The notes under the pieces were generated by a model, which had not been told where the DNA came from, made no database searches, and saw only the letters and a program-made list of their open reading frames with translations. Shown piece after piece: positions 22,116 to 36,339 of a stretch of 64,000 nucleotides of DNA. How positions within the stretch are numbered: position 1 is the first letter of the stretch; each line of letters begins with the position of its first letter. The position numbers and the translations under genes were made by a program. The stretch spans positions 1,533-65,532 of the forward strand of contig MNCI01006929.1 in the NCBI GenBank assembly GCA_015680685.1, read 5' to 3'. The stretch comes from Gnetum montanum. Taxonomy: Eukaryota; Streptophyta; Gnetopsida; Gnetales; Gnetaceae.

Positions 22116-23570
22116 GGCAACACCTCTCATCCCACACATGTGATCTTGTGAACAAGTGACCAAGCATACTTCCAATCTCTCGTCATCATTCCCCTTAGGT
22201 AAGATGGGATGGGATATTGTAGTTCCATAATGAAGTTCACACTGCCAAGGAAAAACCCTCTAGGACATTTGCAATGTCATTGTCCCTGGCATCTTGCTCA
22301 TCTTCCAAAGATTTCATCTAGCATCTTTTTGACCTTTTGAAGCTACTGACATCATCGTCAATTAGGTCGGTCGTAGTGCCTACCATCAGCACTCCCTGCT
22401 GAAGTCCCAAAAATACTATGGCCAAGCCACAATGCTGCCGTCCTCCAACCCTCGCCATCGTCAAAGTCTAAAAAAGCATTTAGCTATTAGGCTTCTCAAC
22501 TTGCAGTTGGAATTCCTAACTCTTGCCTTCGGTGGGGATTCCTGTACACCTACATCACCATTACTCCTAGCCTCTTTAGTGCTCATTTCCAACATCCTCA
22601 TTGAAGATTTCCGGCCTACCACTATCAAAGCCTGCACTAGCCTTTCTACTCTGGACATCGCACACGTCAAACATAGCACTTTCCACCATAGTAGTGTCTA
22701 GAGTAAATAAGACTTTTCCCTCACTTTCCTTGATGGTTTTTTTATTTGGTTTTCTCTCTATTGTGTTTGCAGGATAAAAGCCAATATTGTGTGATTTAGG
22801 AATGCATTCCACCACAAGAGCAAGACACTACATTATTTCGAAGTACCCACTTCGATCAGCCTAGCTACTTGAGAGTGCATATCTTACTCTCCCTTCAGCT
22901 AACCTAAACTCCATTCCCTCTCCTTATAAGTTCTGACATCTTCTTCGTGAGTTTCTCCAAGGCACATGAAACCCTTTCCTATGCCCTACCACCTAGCCCA
23001 TAGCAAACGTAACGCAACTCATCCTATGGGAAGCCTTTGTTGGTTGATCAAGGCCCCACACGAATGTAACACAATTCATCCCAAGGAGGAAACACCTATT
23101 CTATAGTGATGGTATGGCTGCCCTTCAATGGGTATGAGTGTGCAACTTCTCAAAACAAAAACAAAGAAAAAAATGAGAGAGAAAGACAAGTGCCCAAGAA
23201 AAACGGCACAATAGCTACTTTGCAATCATTTTAACCTTAGATCGACCATCTCCAAGTAATCTAATGAGAGGTCGGAACTCAAAGAGAAAGACAATCATGT
23301 GTGTTGACTTTCTTATAAGAATTCCGACAAGGGATTGCACTATGGTAATAGTTCTCATGATGTTGCATCCTACACTTTTCTTCGTAACCTAATTTCCTCA
23401 AACCTATCTCTTGCCCCCTATCTTATGTCACCCTTCGAGCACTCTCAAACATAGCAAAGCATCATCTAAGTGGGTGCCAAAAAATGATGTTGCTATCCTA
23501 TCCATCATGGTCTTTCATATTCTTTATTAACATCTCTCGGATAAATCCTCTAGACATCAACAAAGAGGGG
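22116..23570 (+). other. 3' untranslated region of element B
   Basis: Counterpart of 14131-15121. A few short minus-strand frames show weak similarity between the two copies (GIPT segment), but too little to call an antisense gene. Confidence 0.5.
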
Positions 23571-23580
23571 TCAGTGAAAC
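23571..23580 (+). promoter_or_regulatory. Polypurine tract of element B
   Basis: CAAAGAGGGG, four bases before the LTR start TGAAACACTG. Confidence 0.6.
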
Positions 23581-23584
23581 ACTG

Positions 23585-25560
23585 TCAGTTTTGGACCCTC
23601 GTGGTTCTCCGGGTGTGGTGCAATGTTGGGCCACGTAAGTAGCTTGACACCCTAGAAGTCCTAATGCCTACAAGGTTGTGTTTGGGCATGTCAGCTACGC
23701 TCTTCCCCATAGTCAACATAACACCCAATTACAAAGCCAGTTTACATGAATGAAGCACTGAATGTGGACCATGCAATTTGGCAAATTTTCTATCTCTTAG
23801 ACTATCAAGCTTGTTACACTCTCTAACTTGTCTAGCTTGACACATGTCCCAGTTTTTAGTCCACCCAAGTTCCATGCTAGGAGTTTTCAAAAATTTTTAG
23901 GATGGAAAAAATAATTTGGTAGATTTTTTGAGGTACCTGCTATGCTACGCTATGCTACATAGTGTAGCAGGCCATGTCATGACTCAAAACTTTCTCAAAT
24001 GTTGGATCAGATGTGAAAGGTTCAATTGGCAATGATTTAGCATTTGAAGATGCCTACCTCACTTCATCCTTGAAGTGTGATCAGTATGACATAGAAGAAC
24101 ATGGCAAATTTCACCAAGAATCACCTTAGTCTGAGTGCTATGTTGTGTTATGCTACACAACGTAGCATAGCATAGCAGGGCCCTAATATGAAAAAATCTC
24201 TTCTCAATTTTTTTTGACATGGGAAACACAATTTCCCATGCCTCGACCATGAAAAATGCTTATTCTACTTCGATCTCAGAACATGACCGAGATCTCGTGA
24301 TAAAACATTTGTAGAATAAGTCAAAATTTAGGCAAAACTAGGTGCTACACTATGGTATGTTACATAGCATAGCATAGCGTAACAAAGTGATAATGCAAGG
24401 AAATCCTCCATCAAGTTGTTTTAGAAAAAGAATTTCACTTGACCATGATTTGACCTTCGAGATTTCTTATCCCACTTGGCCCTCAAGTCTCAATCAAAGT
24501 CTCCTGAAAAAGCATTTTAAGTCATGATTCAAATTCATGCCAGACTGAATGCCATGTTATTCTACACTGCATAGCATAGCACAGCATAGTAGGGATCCAA
24601 AGCTAAAAGGTGCCCTAGGGATGAACTTAGGAAGCCTTAGGCTCCTTTAACATTGAAAGCGTAATGATTGGTTGTTGAATATGTTTGCCTTGTTGGATCT
24701 TAGAATGGTGCCCTCAATTTTTTGATAAAAGGTTGTGCTATGTTGTGCAGCGTAGCACAGCGTAGCAAGCCAGTGTTACACCACTCATCTATGCTGCATA
24801 GTATAAATAGCATAACATCCAATAGGAAGCCTCAGGACATCTCTAGAAGTTCCAGGACCCATTTTCAATGACCATTTCTTCTCCAACATCTCCTCAATAG
24901 CCAAGATCAATAGATTGCTTTGCTTGTTGCATTCCTTAACTAAGTCTCAAAATTGTCTCTATGCTTGACCCTACTCATAAGAGAGGGGAAGACATACTCC
25001 TGAAGTGTAGGCTTCACTTTGCATTTGTTGTAAGAATTTCTTGTAAAAACATGGTAGTTCCTTGGATTCTAGTACATGAAGTCCCAATGATATGGTCACA
25101 GCTTAGTAAGTGTTCCTATTCTATCCTCATCCCATTCAACATAGCACACTAGCATAGCACTACACTTTGGGAATAGCATGCCAACGTGACACCTCCATGT
25201 TCAAATTATGTAAGACCCAATACATGTGGCATCCAAACCATGCCTCTCTCCCACTCCTGGCTCTATAAATACCCCAGTAAACAACATTCTAAGGGTTGTC
25301 TTTTGGTAGTAAGCACTAGCAGAAGATTGGCGAGCAGAAGGATGATGAGTGGCAAGTCCCAGAAATAGAGCCTCTTAAATCTCTCAGCAACTCCAGCACT
25401 CAAGCGTGACACCCGTCGCTAGCGTAGTAGCTTTCAACCTAGCAAGCATCAGCTCTTTCATGCTTGTCAGTATCACATCTATATCATCCTCGGAGCTGTG
25501 ACCATATCATTTCATTGCCCAGATGTGCCTGTCCAATGCTGCATACCAACTGTACACACC
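23585..25560 (+). repeat. 3' LTR of element B (right end uncertain)
   Basis: It starts TGAAACACTGTC. Six or more islands of TACGCTATGCTAC / TAGCGTAGC-type words lie at 23938-23966, 24128-24176, 24345-24386, 24558-24592, 24733-24800 and 25418-25435. TATA box TATAAATA at 25264-25271, then CTAAGGGTTG as in LTR A. It is longer than LTR A mainly in U3. Confidence 0.55.
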
Positions 25561-28500
25561 CATCATTCAAACAAAAATTAGATCCCCCAATTTTTTAGCA
25601 ATGCATTTCCTTACCCAAGCTCTCATTTCATTCCATTATAGCATATATGTTGCATCATCGTGTATTTTTTCATGTTTATTGTCCTAGTTACACACTCTGA
25701 TACACTTCTACTATTTTGCATGTTATGTTTTCTTTCATTCCAACCTATGCATGTTACATTCTAAAATTACTATTCGCAAATGGTTATTGGACATTGCATA
25801 AGTCCCTATTTAATCGACCAGACCATTCAAGGCACCATGTTTCCATTTTCTCTAGCACGGCCCTTGCACAGATTCGGGGTTAGCCTGTGCACCTGATAAC
25901 CTCTCGATGTTCCAACCACTGACATTTTTAGATGCTACACTACTTTCTCATCAATTACTTAATGCTAGACAAGATGTTGCAGATGTTTACTTGAAAATTT
26001 TTTTCTCTCATATTTCTTGACTTTATGTAGACCATATTAGAGATTTTAATTTTATCTATAAACATAAAATTAAATACTAACATAAACATAGACTTCATTG
26101 TTAATACAAAGACATCACATAGACAACAAACCATAATTTTCAAGATACCTTTCATACTTAGATGGATCTTAGACTTAGGCCATTCCTCTTGTAGGTCTAG
26201 ATCATTCTTCTCATGTAGCACATGAATCAAACTAGCCTTTTGAAGAGTGATATACCACCAATGACCCCTAGCATGTTCTATTGTACTAGGGAACTACTCG
26301 AATATGGGAAACCACTAGTTATCTATAGGGGATGTCTCATGAAGCATCCTCTTCAACTTCTTTGGGTAGAAGTCTTCATTATTAGGATTCTCAAAGTTGC
26401 AGACATATGGCCAACATACAATAGCAATAATCACATCAATTTATATTTAATAAATAAAGCTTAGTTGTGAGTATTCCTTCCTATTGGGTGATCTCCATTT
26501 GATCCCTAGCAATGACACCAATGATGAGCAGTGAGTTTACCCTATGTCCAACCATAGGAATCATAAGCATGTACTAGTGATTTGGTCAAATTCCATAGAC
26601 TTGGTTTCTAAGTTTGCCATAGTCATAAACTTTGAATCAAGTGTTATGTAATTATTGTCTTCGTAACTCACACTTGTGCTATCTATGCATATGGTTAAAT
26701 GTGAGTTAAGGGTTATGCTATCTTTTTTTTGCTAGTATTTTTATACTGTATGGTGAAATAAATGAAGGCTTAATGATTGACTAATTAACTATTCATCTAT
26801 TCTAGCAACTAACTATTCTAACATGAGTAGCCATTCCCACTTATCGTACACATCATGAATTAGTATTAATGCTACTAGGTTACCAAGTAATGATTACTGG
26901 GGTTACCAAATGCCCACTACTAGGATTACCAAGCATTATACATTATGCTCAAAGTGTTCATACTCATGTGTTCATGGTTAAATGCATTAATTACTTACAA
27001 TGAGAAATGTAGAGTTCATTAAAAATAAAGTTCAAATAAGAAAGATTAAGCTATCCAAGTGTTGTAATAAATTCCAGAAATCTCATCTTTATTACCATTC
27101 ACACCAAAGTATCTAGGTAGATGATGCTTGAATAAAGAGCTATACAATCTCTTTGATTCACACTATAAGCACTTAGAGAAAAATATTCTAACTCTAGAAA
27201 ATGAAAACTACTAGAGCTCCATGACACTATGGACTTAATGTACCATAAATTTAGTTGATGTGTGCATTTATATAGGCTTTGCCTACGTCAGTGTCAATAC
27301 ATCTACATCAACACATTAGTGATGTGGATGCATCAACGCATGCCTATCGATGTAGCCTATCTTATGATGCTTCATCATAGTGTAACATAAGAATACATAT
27401 CAACTTAACTAGATATCATGAGATGGATACCTATAGAACTAAACAAGCTCTTAATGTAATTCAGGTCTAATAGCAAGGTGTTATTTCTGTTGAACCTCTT
27501 ATAGGGATAGTTCCTTTATAGTTAATCTAACTTATTCCATTAGATCTCTAGAATCACACCCCCATCATTGATAATGATATTGACATTCATGGCCTCCTAG
27601 ATTACAAATCCTAACAATCATGGATTGATATATATCTAATTCTTTATAAAACATGAGAGACTATCTTCAAGAATCCATACCAATACATAGAAATACTCCA
27701 TGAAAAACTTTAAAAATCATGCTACCCCAGGTCTCATCCATATTTATTTAGGATAGATTGAACTATCATCAATAATAGAAATCACCTTAACAATAGGGCT
27801 TTTATTGTAAACCAGGAAGTACATAGGGTTAACCACTAGCAACTAGTGTCTAACATCATCCTTACACATTAGACATTAAATCAAGGGTTAGTATTAACAA
27901 GTTAAAGCATAAACCATAAAAGTAAATTATAAAGTATCAAACATTTATCAACATAGTAAGCAAAGCATCTTATTTAGTACTTGAACCCTTAGAATATAAA
28001 TTATAGAAACATAACAAGATTAATAATTAAGTAAATTAAGATACTAAATCAAGTCCAAGATTTCACATGTTCAACATTTTATTCTAGCATCATGATTAAA
28101 ACAAGCCTAAACATAGACCCTACCTTAGAAAGTGTGAAACTTATCTTCCTAGGATTCTTGTTGGATTTTTTACTAAAAAAATAATTAAATCACTGCATCA
28201 TATGCTCAAGTGATCATGTCATCCCAATTTGTCCCAAGACCTAAACTAAGAATGAGAATATGACAACAATATGAACACTAGGTACAACTCCAAAACCTTG
28301 ATAAGCATGCCAAAATGAACCTATAACCTGAATTTTCTTTAAAAATCTTACTCTTCCCACTTTACCTATCAAGTTGAGCTAGTTACATGATGTTGAAATG
28401 TAGATGACTCTAACATTAACATCAACGTCAACATCTCCTACACTTAGCCATAACTTTTCTCTTCCTCGCCCATGCAGGTGACATTGATGCCATCCATCAA

Positions 28501-29780
28501 GGCTAACATTTTGATATTCTAATTTTAATTTTTTAAAATAAAATAAAATAATTGACTTAAATTTTAAAAAAATTAAAAATTAATTAAAAATTTATAATTT
28601 AAATTTATAAAAAACATGAAGAGCCTTTGTTCTAGCCATGTGTTAACTAAGTAGCACCTTGGTGCACATTGTATGCACCATGACAGTTGTAGTCGTCATA
28701 CGTTGTAAAATGTAAACCACACATGCATTCTTTTACCTTTCCCTCTATGCCAAAAACATTACATTCTCATTGCATGCTTATTGCTCCTTCCTCACAAACC
28801 ACCTACACTACCATTTGCCTATTACCATATGCTACCCATCATGCCCTATCATGAGTGCCCTTACACTTACATCCAATGTACAATGTTTTTCCTCCTTCAT
28901 CAATTGTAATAGCCACTCATCAGCTACACACCTTGTGCATTCCTTTCCAATTATGTTGGCTACACATCAACCATGCAACACCTCTATGCATACTAGTTTG
29001 GTTGCACATAGAATGTGTGTGCCATGTGTGCACCCCCACTAATCCTTCCCCTAAACTACCACTATCTCACACCACTATGAATCTCTATACCACCTTACAC
29101 ATAGACCACATTGGTTGCATACCCTCTCATACCCTCACTAACACCCACAACCAATGCTATTGAGCACCATCATTACCATCATCTCATATTACCCCAAACC
29201 CTTACAAAAATTGTCAACAGCAGAAAATGAAAAATGTTGGGTGGGAACACTTACCTCAGTAGCACTAATTCTAGCTCTAGCTATGTTAATTCTTCCCTAG
29301 TGAGTTTTCCACATGCTTTTTAGTGAACACCACCCCTATCTTCACCACATCCTACTCCTCATCCATATACTTAATGCATAATTGTGCTCCAATAACAAAG
29401 AATCCCATGGTAAAAATCAACTCTGAAAATGAGGAAAAGTGTTCAATTTGATGTTATTTTAATTTTTATACCCCATGTCATATGCAATGTGATGTGATAA
29501 ATAATGACATTAATAGTAGCATTCCTTGTTACATGCTCATGTCATATGTTACTAGCCTGTGTCACCTATCAAAATGGTTTAAATGAAGCCTTATAATTGA
29601 ATTGTTTGAAACTTGAAATGACTTGATATTTTTTTGATCCATTCCCACCTAATTTTATCATGAAAATAACCTTAAACTACTATTAAAATAATAATTTTAA
29701 TTAAGATAAATCACCAAAGTTAATTGGAGTCACCACTTTTGACTTTGTTAAACTATAAATTTTAGTTTCTTTCTTGTGTA
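25561..29780. other. AT-rich stretch, no gene recognised
   Basis: No protein similarity seen on either strand. A short triple of ACTAGG-TTACCAA-type words lies at 26873-26932, very AT-rich sequence at 28510-28620, and C/A/T-rich unstructured sequence at 28740-29200. One isolated copy of the CCTTAAACTA motif at 29669 suggests that the part next to 29811 is the spacer of element C. Confidence 0.5.
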
Positions 29781-29810
29781 ATTGTGACCTTACCTTCATA
29801 TATTGTAGGC

Positions 29811-32800
29811 CATGGACCCCCACCATCATCAATTAATTACATGAACCACTCACTCTTAATAGGTCCCATAACTATGTTACTCAAGGAAGATTTAAGTGAT
29901 CCACAATCACTTAACTACCTAGAGTCACTACTTTCATCCCTTGAAATAATTGAAGAAGACCTAATACCTTAATTCAACCTATCCTTCTTAGATCAAGAAT
30001 CCATTTTAAATAACGATCCATTTGTCAAACTAGCAATAATGAATAATGAAAATGAGAAAAATATCATACAACTAGGGGCAAAATTACTTAAAACACTTAA
30101 GGATTTAACCTTAGTCACATTGAAAAAAAACTCTATTAGCTTTTTCATACAATGACATGGTAGGCTTAGATCTATCTTTAGTACAAAATAACATCATCCT
30201 CAAAGAGGATTCCAAACTAGTAAAAAAAATCTAGAAAAATAAGACTTGATTTAACCTTAGTCATTAAGAAGAAGATCATCAAACTTTATCATGTAGGCTT
30301 TATACATCTTGTATATTATTTTGACTAAGTATATAACATGGTAATTATTCCCAAGAAAAATGGTATGATTAGGGTATGCATCAATTTCCATGATCTTTAC
30401 AAGGTTACAGTTAAAGATAACTTTAACTTTTATTATCCAACATTGATCAAATCATAGATGTAATAATCGGCCATGCCTTACTTTCCTTCATGGGTAGTTT
30501 TTTGAGTTACAACTAAATATAAATCAACCCCAAGCATCAAATTTTATAACCTTTATGATCTCATGTAGATCCTTTTGCTACGAAAAAAAAAATTTTAGAC
30601 TCAAGAATGCATGAGCAACATATCAAACAACCATGACATTTATATTTATTCATATGATATTCAAGACTATCAATGGTTACATAGATGACTTAACTATCAA
30701 AGTTTTCATAGCATCCTATCATCTTACTAAACTTGATATAGTATTTGCTCTATGCAATTAGTACAAACTTTTGTTAAATTCCAAAATTGCATTTTCGATG
30801 TGGAAATAAGAAAGAGATTAAGATTCATGGTTTCAACCAAAAATATCATGATAGATCCCAACAAATTCAAAGTGATCTTGAACCTTCCACCACCCAAATT
30901 TCTTAAGGACATTTTTCTTAAAAGTTTTTCTCTAATTAATTTTCCCTTTCATTTGTAATATTACTCATCAGTTCCATCCTTTATCTCATCTCCTAACAAA
31001 ATCTACTACTTTCAATTAGGAATCAAATTGTTAAGAGGTCTTTGATATGATCAAGCATTCCCTTACCAATCCTCTTATCGTTCATTCCCTTCAATTTAAT
31101 CTTTATTTTTATCTTTACCTTTCTAAATTGAATTACTCTATCATAGTCATGCTTTGCCATTGACTTGAAGATGGTATAGACCTTCTAATCAATTACATCT
31201 TCCATCCATTCTTTTACTTTTGAAGCACAATACTCTAATAGAAAAAAATCTTGATTAGGCATTCTCTTTGATCTCAAGAAATGAAAACATTATGTATTAG
31301 GAGTAAAGGTTCATGTCATATGTCATGGTAGTGTCGTACAATTAATTTCATATAATCTTTATGATAAAAATTATATGACAAAATGGAAAACACTTCTTAT
31401 CGAGTTTAACCTATCCTACCTTTCACCACACTTCATCAAGGGTCAAGCCATAGTAGATCTCCTTACATCAGCCCCATTATTAAAACCATATGCTATGACT
31501 ATTCAATATCCTCCTAACGAATCAAGTGTGAAGGAAGCCAATCCTCTCCTAGTAATGACTTTAACACATGAACATTTCAATTTACACTTATCTTTTAATA
31601 GTGCTCATAAAGCTCAAGCTTCTAGTGTAACTTATATCATTCATTAGAAAGGTATGAATCCTATCTATTAAACTTATATATTTGATTTCAAACACATCAT
31701 TTATTAATACCAAAAATCTTCTCTTAACTTGGCTAATAAATTTATTGATTAATTTAATGAATGTTTAGTAATGCACATCCATTGCTCAAAAAACATGCTT
31801 GTAGATGTATTAGTTACTTTCATTATTCTTGTAGATCTTGTTTTTCTTAAGGCTCATCTTTCTCACTCAATGTAAGATACACCAATAACTTTCACAAATA
31901 CACAACACATTAGCTTAGTTAACTAAGAAGAGGATGAATAATAATGAGACATCATATAATACTTGCAAACTAGAGAAACTTCCAAAACCTTGTCTTCATA
32001 TCAAAGAATTTTTGTAAGAACTCAAAGGATTTTTGTTTTATTGATCCTAGAATTTTTTGTCAAATGTTAGCATGAGGTGTTCTTCTACATTGCCTTAGTC
32101 ATGACAAAGTGCAAAATGCTTTAGAATAGATACAATTAGGTGTACATGCTGGTCACAAGAATATGGTCTCTTGTAGATTATACTATCCCATTCAATTACT
32201 AGTGACATATGATGTTTAGGGACATACAAGTTAAAATTTGTAATACATGTCAATTTCATGCTCTAGTTATTTACATACCATCTCAAGACCTTAGGACTTT
32301 TGATATTTTATGGCCTTTTAAAAAGCAAACACTAGATCTTATAGGTTCTATCATTTCCTAATCTCAACTTAATTAGTACTACATAAAATAAATTAATGTT
32401 ATCCCCTTAAAGTTAGCTACATTCAAGTATATCTCTCATTTTATCTTAGATGATATCATCACTGGTTTTGATCTTCCATTCCACATTATAATTAATAATG
32501 GACCTCAGTTTAAGAGAAAAGAAGTCAGCAAGTTTTTATGATTAGTATCAAATTATCTAGTTATTCTCATCTCCATATTACTCCTAGTCTAATGGTTAAG
32601 TTTAACCAACTAATACATCCCTAATTAATTTACTTAATATCATGGTTAATCAATCCTAATAAAACTAAGATGCCCAACTATTCCATGTTCTTGGTTCTAC
32701 CAAAATACCTTTTGTAATGCAACTACCTGAATTCCCTTCATGTTCATCTATGAGGATGATGTAATGTTGCTAGTTGAGCTAGATGTGTTCTCTTTTTGGG
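29811..32800 (+). pseudogene. Very decayed RT, RNase H and integrase, element C
   Basis: It follows ATATATTGTAG|G, the same acceptor-like context as B. In changing frames: MVGLDLSLVQNNIIL (RT N-terminus, matching GLDPWLIQHNIVL in A) at about 30160-30200, HALLSFMGSF at 30470, the RT end with DPNKFKVILNLPPP at 30850, the RNase H junction with WKTLLIEFNLSYL and FIKGQAIVDLL at 31380-31460, LHLSFNSAHKAQAS for the second RNase H, CNTCQFHA and WPFKKQTLDLIGSI for integrase (32235-32350), and HFILDDIITGF with IINNGPQF (32440-32510). It has the same domain order as A and B, with stops every few codons and an extreme AT shift. It is the oldest of the three copies. Confidence 0.8.
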
Positions 32801-35800
32801 TATTCTTAAATAAGTAGATGACATATCGGAAAAATAATAAAATGCATTACATTCAGCTAGATATTCTAAAATAGAATCAAAAGCAAGAAGAAATTAATAT
32901 CTAGAATCATCAATAAGTTATATGACATTATCACAATAAGCATGTTTAACTAAGAGAGATCAAAGAAGATGATCTTATCTTGTGGCATTTTCCTAATGTT
33001 GACATTTCTAGGTTCTCTCCAAAATGTCTAGGTTCCTTCATCATTATAAGAAATCTTAGCAATGAAGCCTAGTATCTCATAGACTGATATGGGAATTAAT
33101 ATTTGAATTTTGTGAATTAAGCATATCTCAATAAGTACAATACTTAAAAATAATTCAATCAAGTTCATTCTAACCCTTATCTTTTACCTTATCTACATTT
33201 TATTAAATTACTCTCTCTCTCTCTCCCCTACTATTATTCTTCTACATCTTCCCCAAGAAACTTCATCTATTCTTCTCAATCTCTACTTATCTAATTCTCC
33301 TAATATTTCTTCTCATCAACATACTCTGTTGAGGATATTTATAAGCAATCTATCTCATTTAGAGAGCCATGACTGTTCTACCATTGTTACTTCATGTAAA
33401 TGTGTGTTGAGTTTAAGTGAGATGGGGAGAGAATTTATTAAATCATCAATTATCAATTTATGAGTTACCTATATCATTAGAGTGTGAGATATAGTCATGT
33501 CCTACATATATGACATAACACCTCAACTTAGCATATAGGTGATGTTTCTCATTTCTTTCCCTCGTTTATTATTTTCTCAATTTCATAACTTTATATTTTA
33601 TTTTTTCTTTCTTATATTTCTTTTTTCTTCTCTAGGTCCCCATTCTTATTTATTCCCTTCCTCTCACCAATACATTAGTAAGGGTTTAGTGACTCTATTC
33701 TATTCTAGTCATATTTGATAGTAGTTTAGATGTTGTTAGCTAGAATGATAATTTGAAGAGTAGGATAAGACCTGATGTTGATAGCAAAATCAACATTACA
33801 ATGTCATCTTCCTATGTAATCAGTATTACTTCCCTATACATGCACTATGAGTTTCCAACATTGAACTCTAAGTTAAACTACATTGAATTATGGGTGAATT
33901 TTGAAAACCTTAACCCTATAAATACCAATCTTAAACTTAAATGCAAGATTAATTTCATAATATCTAATAGCACTTTTAAAATTTTGAGAGATTTGAAGCA
34001 CTAGTACCTACATAAAATGCATAATGTGCAAGCTCCTTGGTCATTCTAGAATCCCCTATAGTTGACAAGCTTAATTTCGATACATGCATCACAAGTAACA
34101 CATGCTTCTTTTTTGACTTTTGCATCTATCTAGTTGGAGACTTATGTCAACTTTGAGCTAGTGTTAGGTAATTCAAGGGCTTTACTAATGGCCTCTATAG
34201 AGGAAGAGATGGTAATGTCTTTGATCTTTACAATTACATCTTCTTGGTAGTTATTTCAAAAGAGGTTTGTTTCCCTAAGGAACTATTCCCCACTAATGGA
34301 AATGGTGGATCATAATGGTAACCCTTGTAGCTATGTATAGAACTCCATTGATGCCATCTCTAGGAAAATTTTGAAGTTCAGTTCCTAAAGAATTGTGCTT
34401 TGGACCTCCCTACTTCTCATCGTTTTCAAGCAGGCCTCCATGAGAGTGACTTCCAAATTTGGCCTAGGTCTTAAGACCTCATCTTACTTGGACTATCCTA
34501 TCAATACAATGGGAATTTGGAAAATAGATTCCACCTTAGGTTCTTCTTGTAATGGTCTAGTACCATGTGTTACTTTGACCACATGCTCTTGTTGTTGTAA
34601 TTATTATTTCTATTATTATTTCTATTATTAGATTTGTGAGCAAGAATTAGAGTGAAATTAAGAATTGTGGATGCTTAAATGAAACATGTTTACAAAACAA
34701 AACAAGATAAAAGAAACCATAAAATTGGACAATGCAAATCACCAAGATTGCAATGAATTGAATTGAGGTACATGGTGATGGGGTTTAAACTAAATGATCT
34801 AAGAGCTATGCAAGTGGATCCTTCCTAAAGAAGATTGTTACCCAAAACTTTTCTCACATAACTATATCACAAAGAGTTTTGTGCGTAACTTGGAAATTTA
34901 ATAGTGATATAGGTTAAACACCATATCAAGATATTTCTCCCTTTAGGATTATGCAATTAACAAAATTCAACTTATCAAAATGACCATGGTATGTAATAGT
35001 CAGGTCAGAAAATGGAGTGTTAGAAAGTATTCATAGAAGAATTGAGACCTGAGAGCCTAGATCATCGTAATAGAAGGTCCTTGTGAAGTGCATGATTAAG
35101 GTGATCTGTATACTAATCCTTTTAGGTTTTAAACTAAGTCCATACCATTAGTAGTGGCCTCACATTATTGTGCACATCCCTTTCTATCATTGTGAAACTA
35201 TAACAATCCCAAGGGACAATCATCACTCCATGAGAAGAAGAAAATGAGAAGAAGGAGGTAGTTAGAGATTTTAAGAAAGAAGTTTGGATCTTAGTTAGAG
35301 AGGTTTCTTCAGACATGAGTAACATGTCTTTTCAATCCTATAACCAATGCTTGTATTTTAAGAAATCTTCATCGAGGTGTATTTTTATTCTTCCTTTTCT
35401 TGGAAGTTGGGAACCATTACAACAACATAATTTTTTGTTCAGATCACAATAGAAGTAAGGATACATTTCTTGTGAAGTCATAAGATTTATGAAGGAAGTT
35501 AAGAAGAGAACTCAACAAGTCTCTTTGAGATCACACCCTTTTTCATTTCCACTTGGTTCTTCTTCCATTCATTGGGTAACAAGATCACAAGTTATTTTTA
35601 ATTTTATTGTGAAAGGAACACAATACTACCATGATATAAATTTTATATCAAGATAGATGGAATGAATGGACTTCATGAGCTTACTACCTCATACCATTGT
35701 ATACTAACAACTGACTAGTAGAGAGCATAATCCAAAAAGCAAAGTTAACCTACATATAGAAATAAAAATATTAACAACTACATTTAGTAATTATTAACAT

Positions 35801-36300
35801 TCACAATAGTAGTATAATAAAATTAGATATTATTAAAAGAAAATTAAGAAAAAAGAAAAGTTAAAAGAAAAATAAATAAATTAAAATATATAAGAAAATC
35901 AAAATGTAAAGAAAAATGAAAAATATATGAAAAATAGTCTCTAACAAAAAGATAAAATCCTACAATCTTTCCAAGGCATCAAGTTAGTTGGTCCTTTTCC
36001 CCATGACTAAGCTGAAAGTATGAAATTCTAAAAATAGAGTGAGCATGACCTTGTATTTAAGTATTGCTGTAATCCTAGTTTCTTGAAAGAATTTAATGGG
36101 TTTGACTTATTATATGTTGACTAGTACGTGCTTTTGAGGGCTTTTGGATGGTAGATCATCATAGCCCTAAAAGAAAAAGTTAAATGTATAATGCATGATC
36201 CATAATATAGTGTTTAGAACTTAGCTTATTGAGCACATACATGGAATTCCCATAAAGAACCTTGTCTCTTAATTGAAATGAAACTCTTCTTATTTGCACC
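32801..36300. other. AT-rich stretch, no gene recognised
   Basis: It contains a (CT)n run at 33213-33232 and TTATTATTTC-type repeats at 34590-34630. Open frames here (33753-34004, 34395-34631) have no recognisable motif and skewed composition. Probably old repeat remnants. Confidence 0.5.
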
Positions 36301-36339
36301 TCATGTCATTGTTTGTGGTATGCCTTGTGCATTTCATTC

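Noticed and set aside
28770-29163. Overlapping frames of about 100 codons
   Set aside because: His/Ser/Thr/Cys-rich composition from C/A/T-rich sequence; no motif and no homologous copy in the window.
34395-34631. 78-codon plus-strand frame ending in a Tyr-rich tail
   Set aside because: The tail is a TATTATTTC microsatellite and the rest has no motif.
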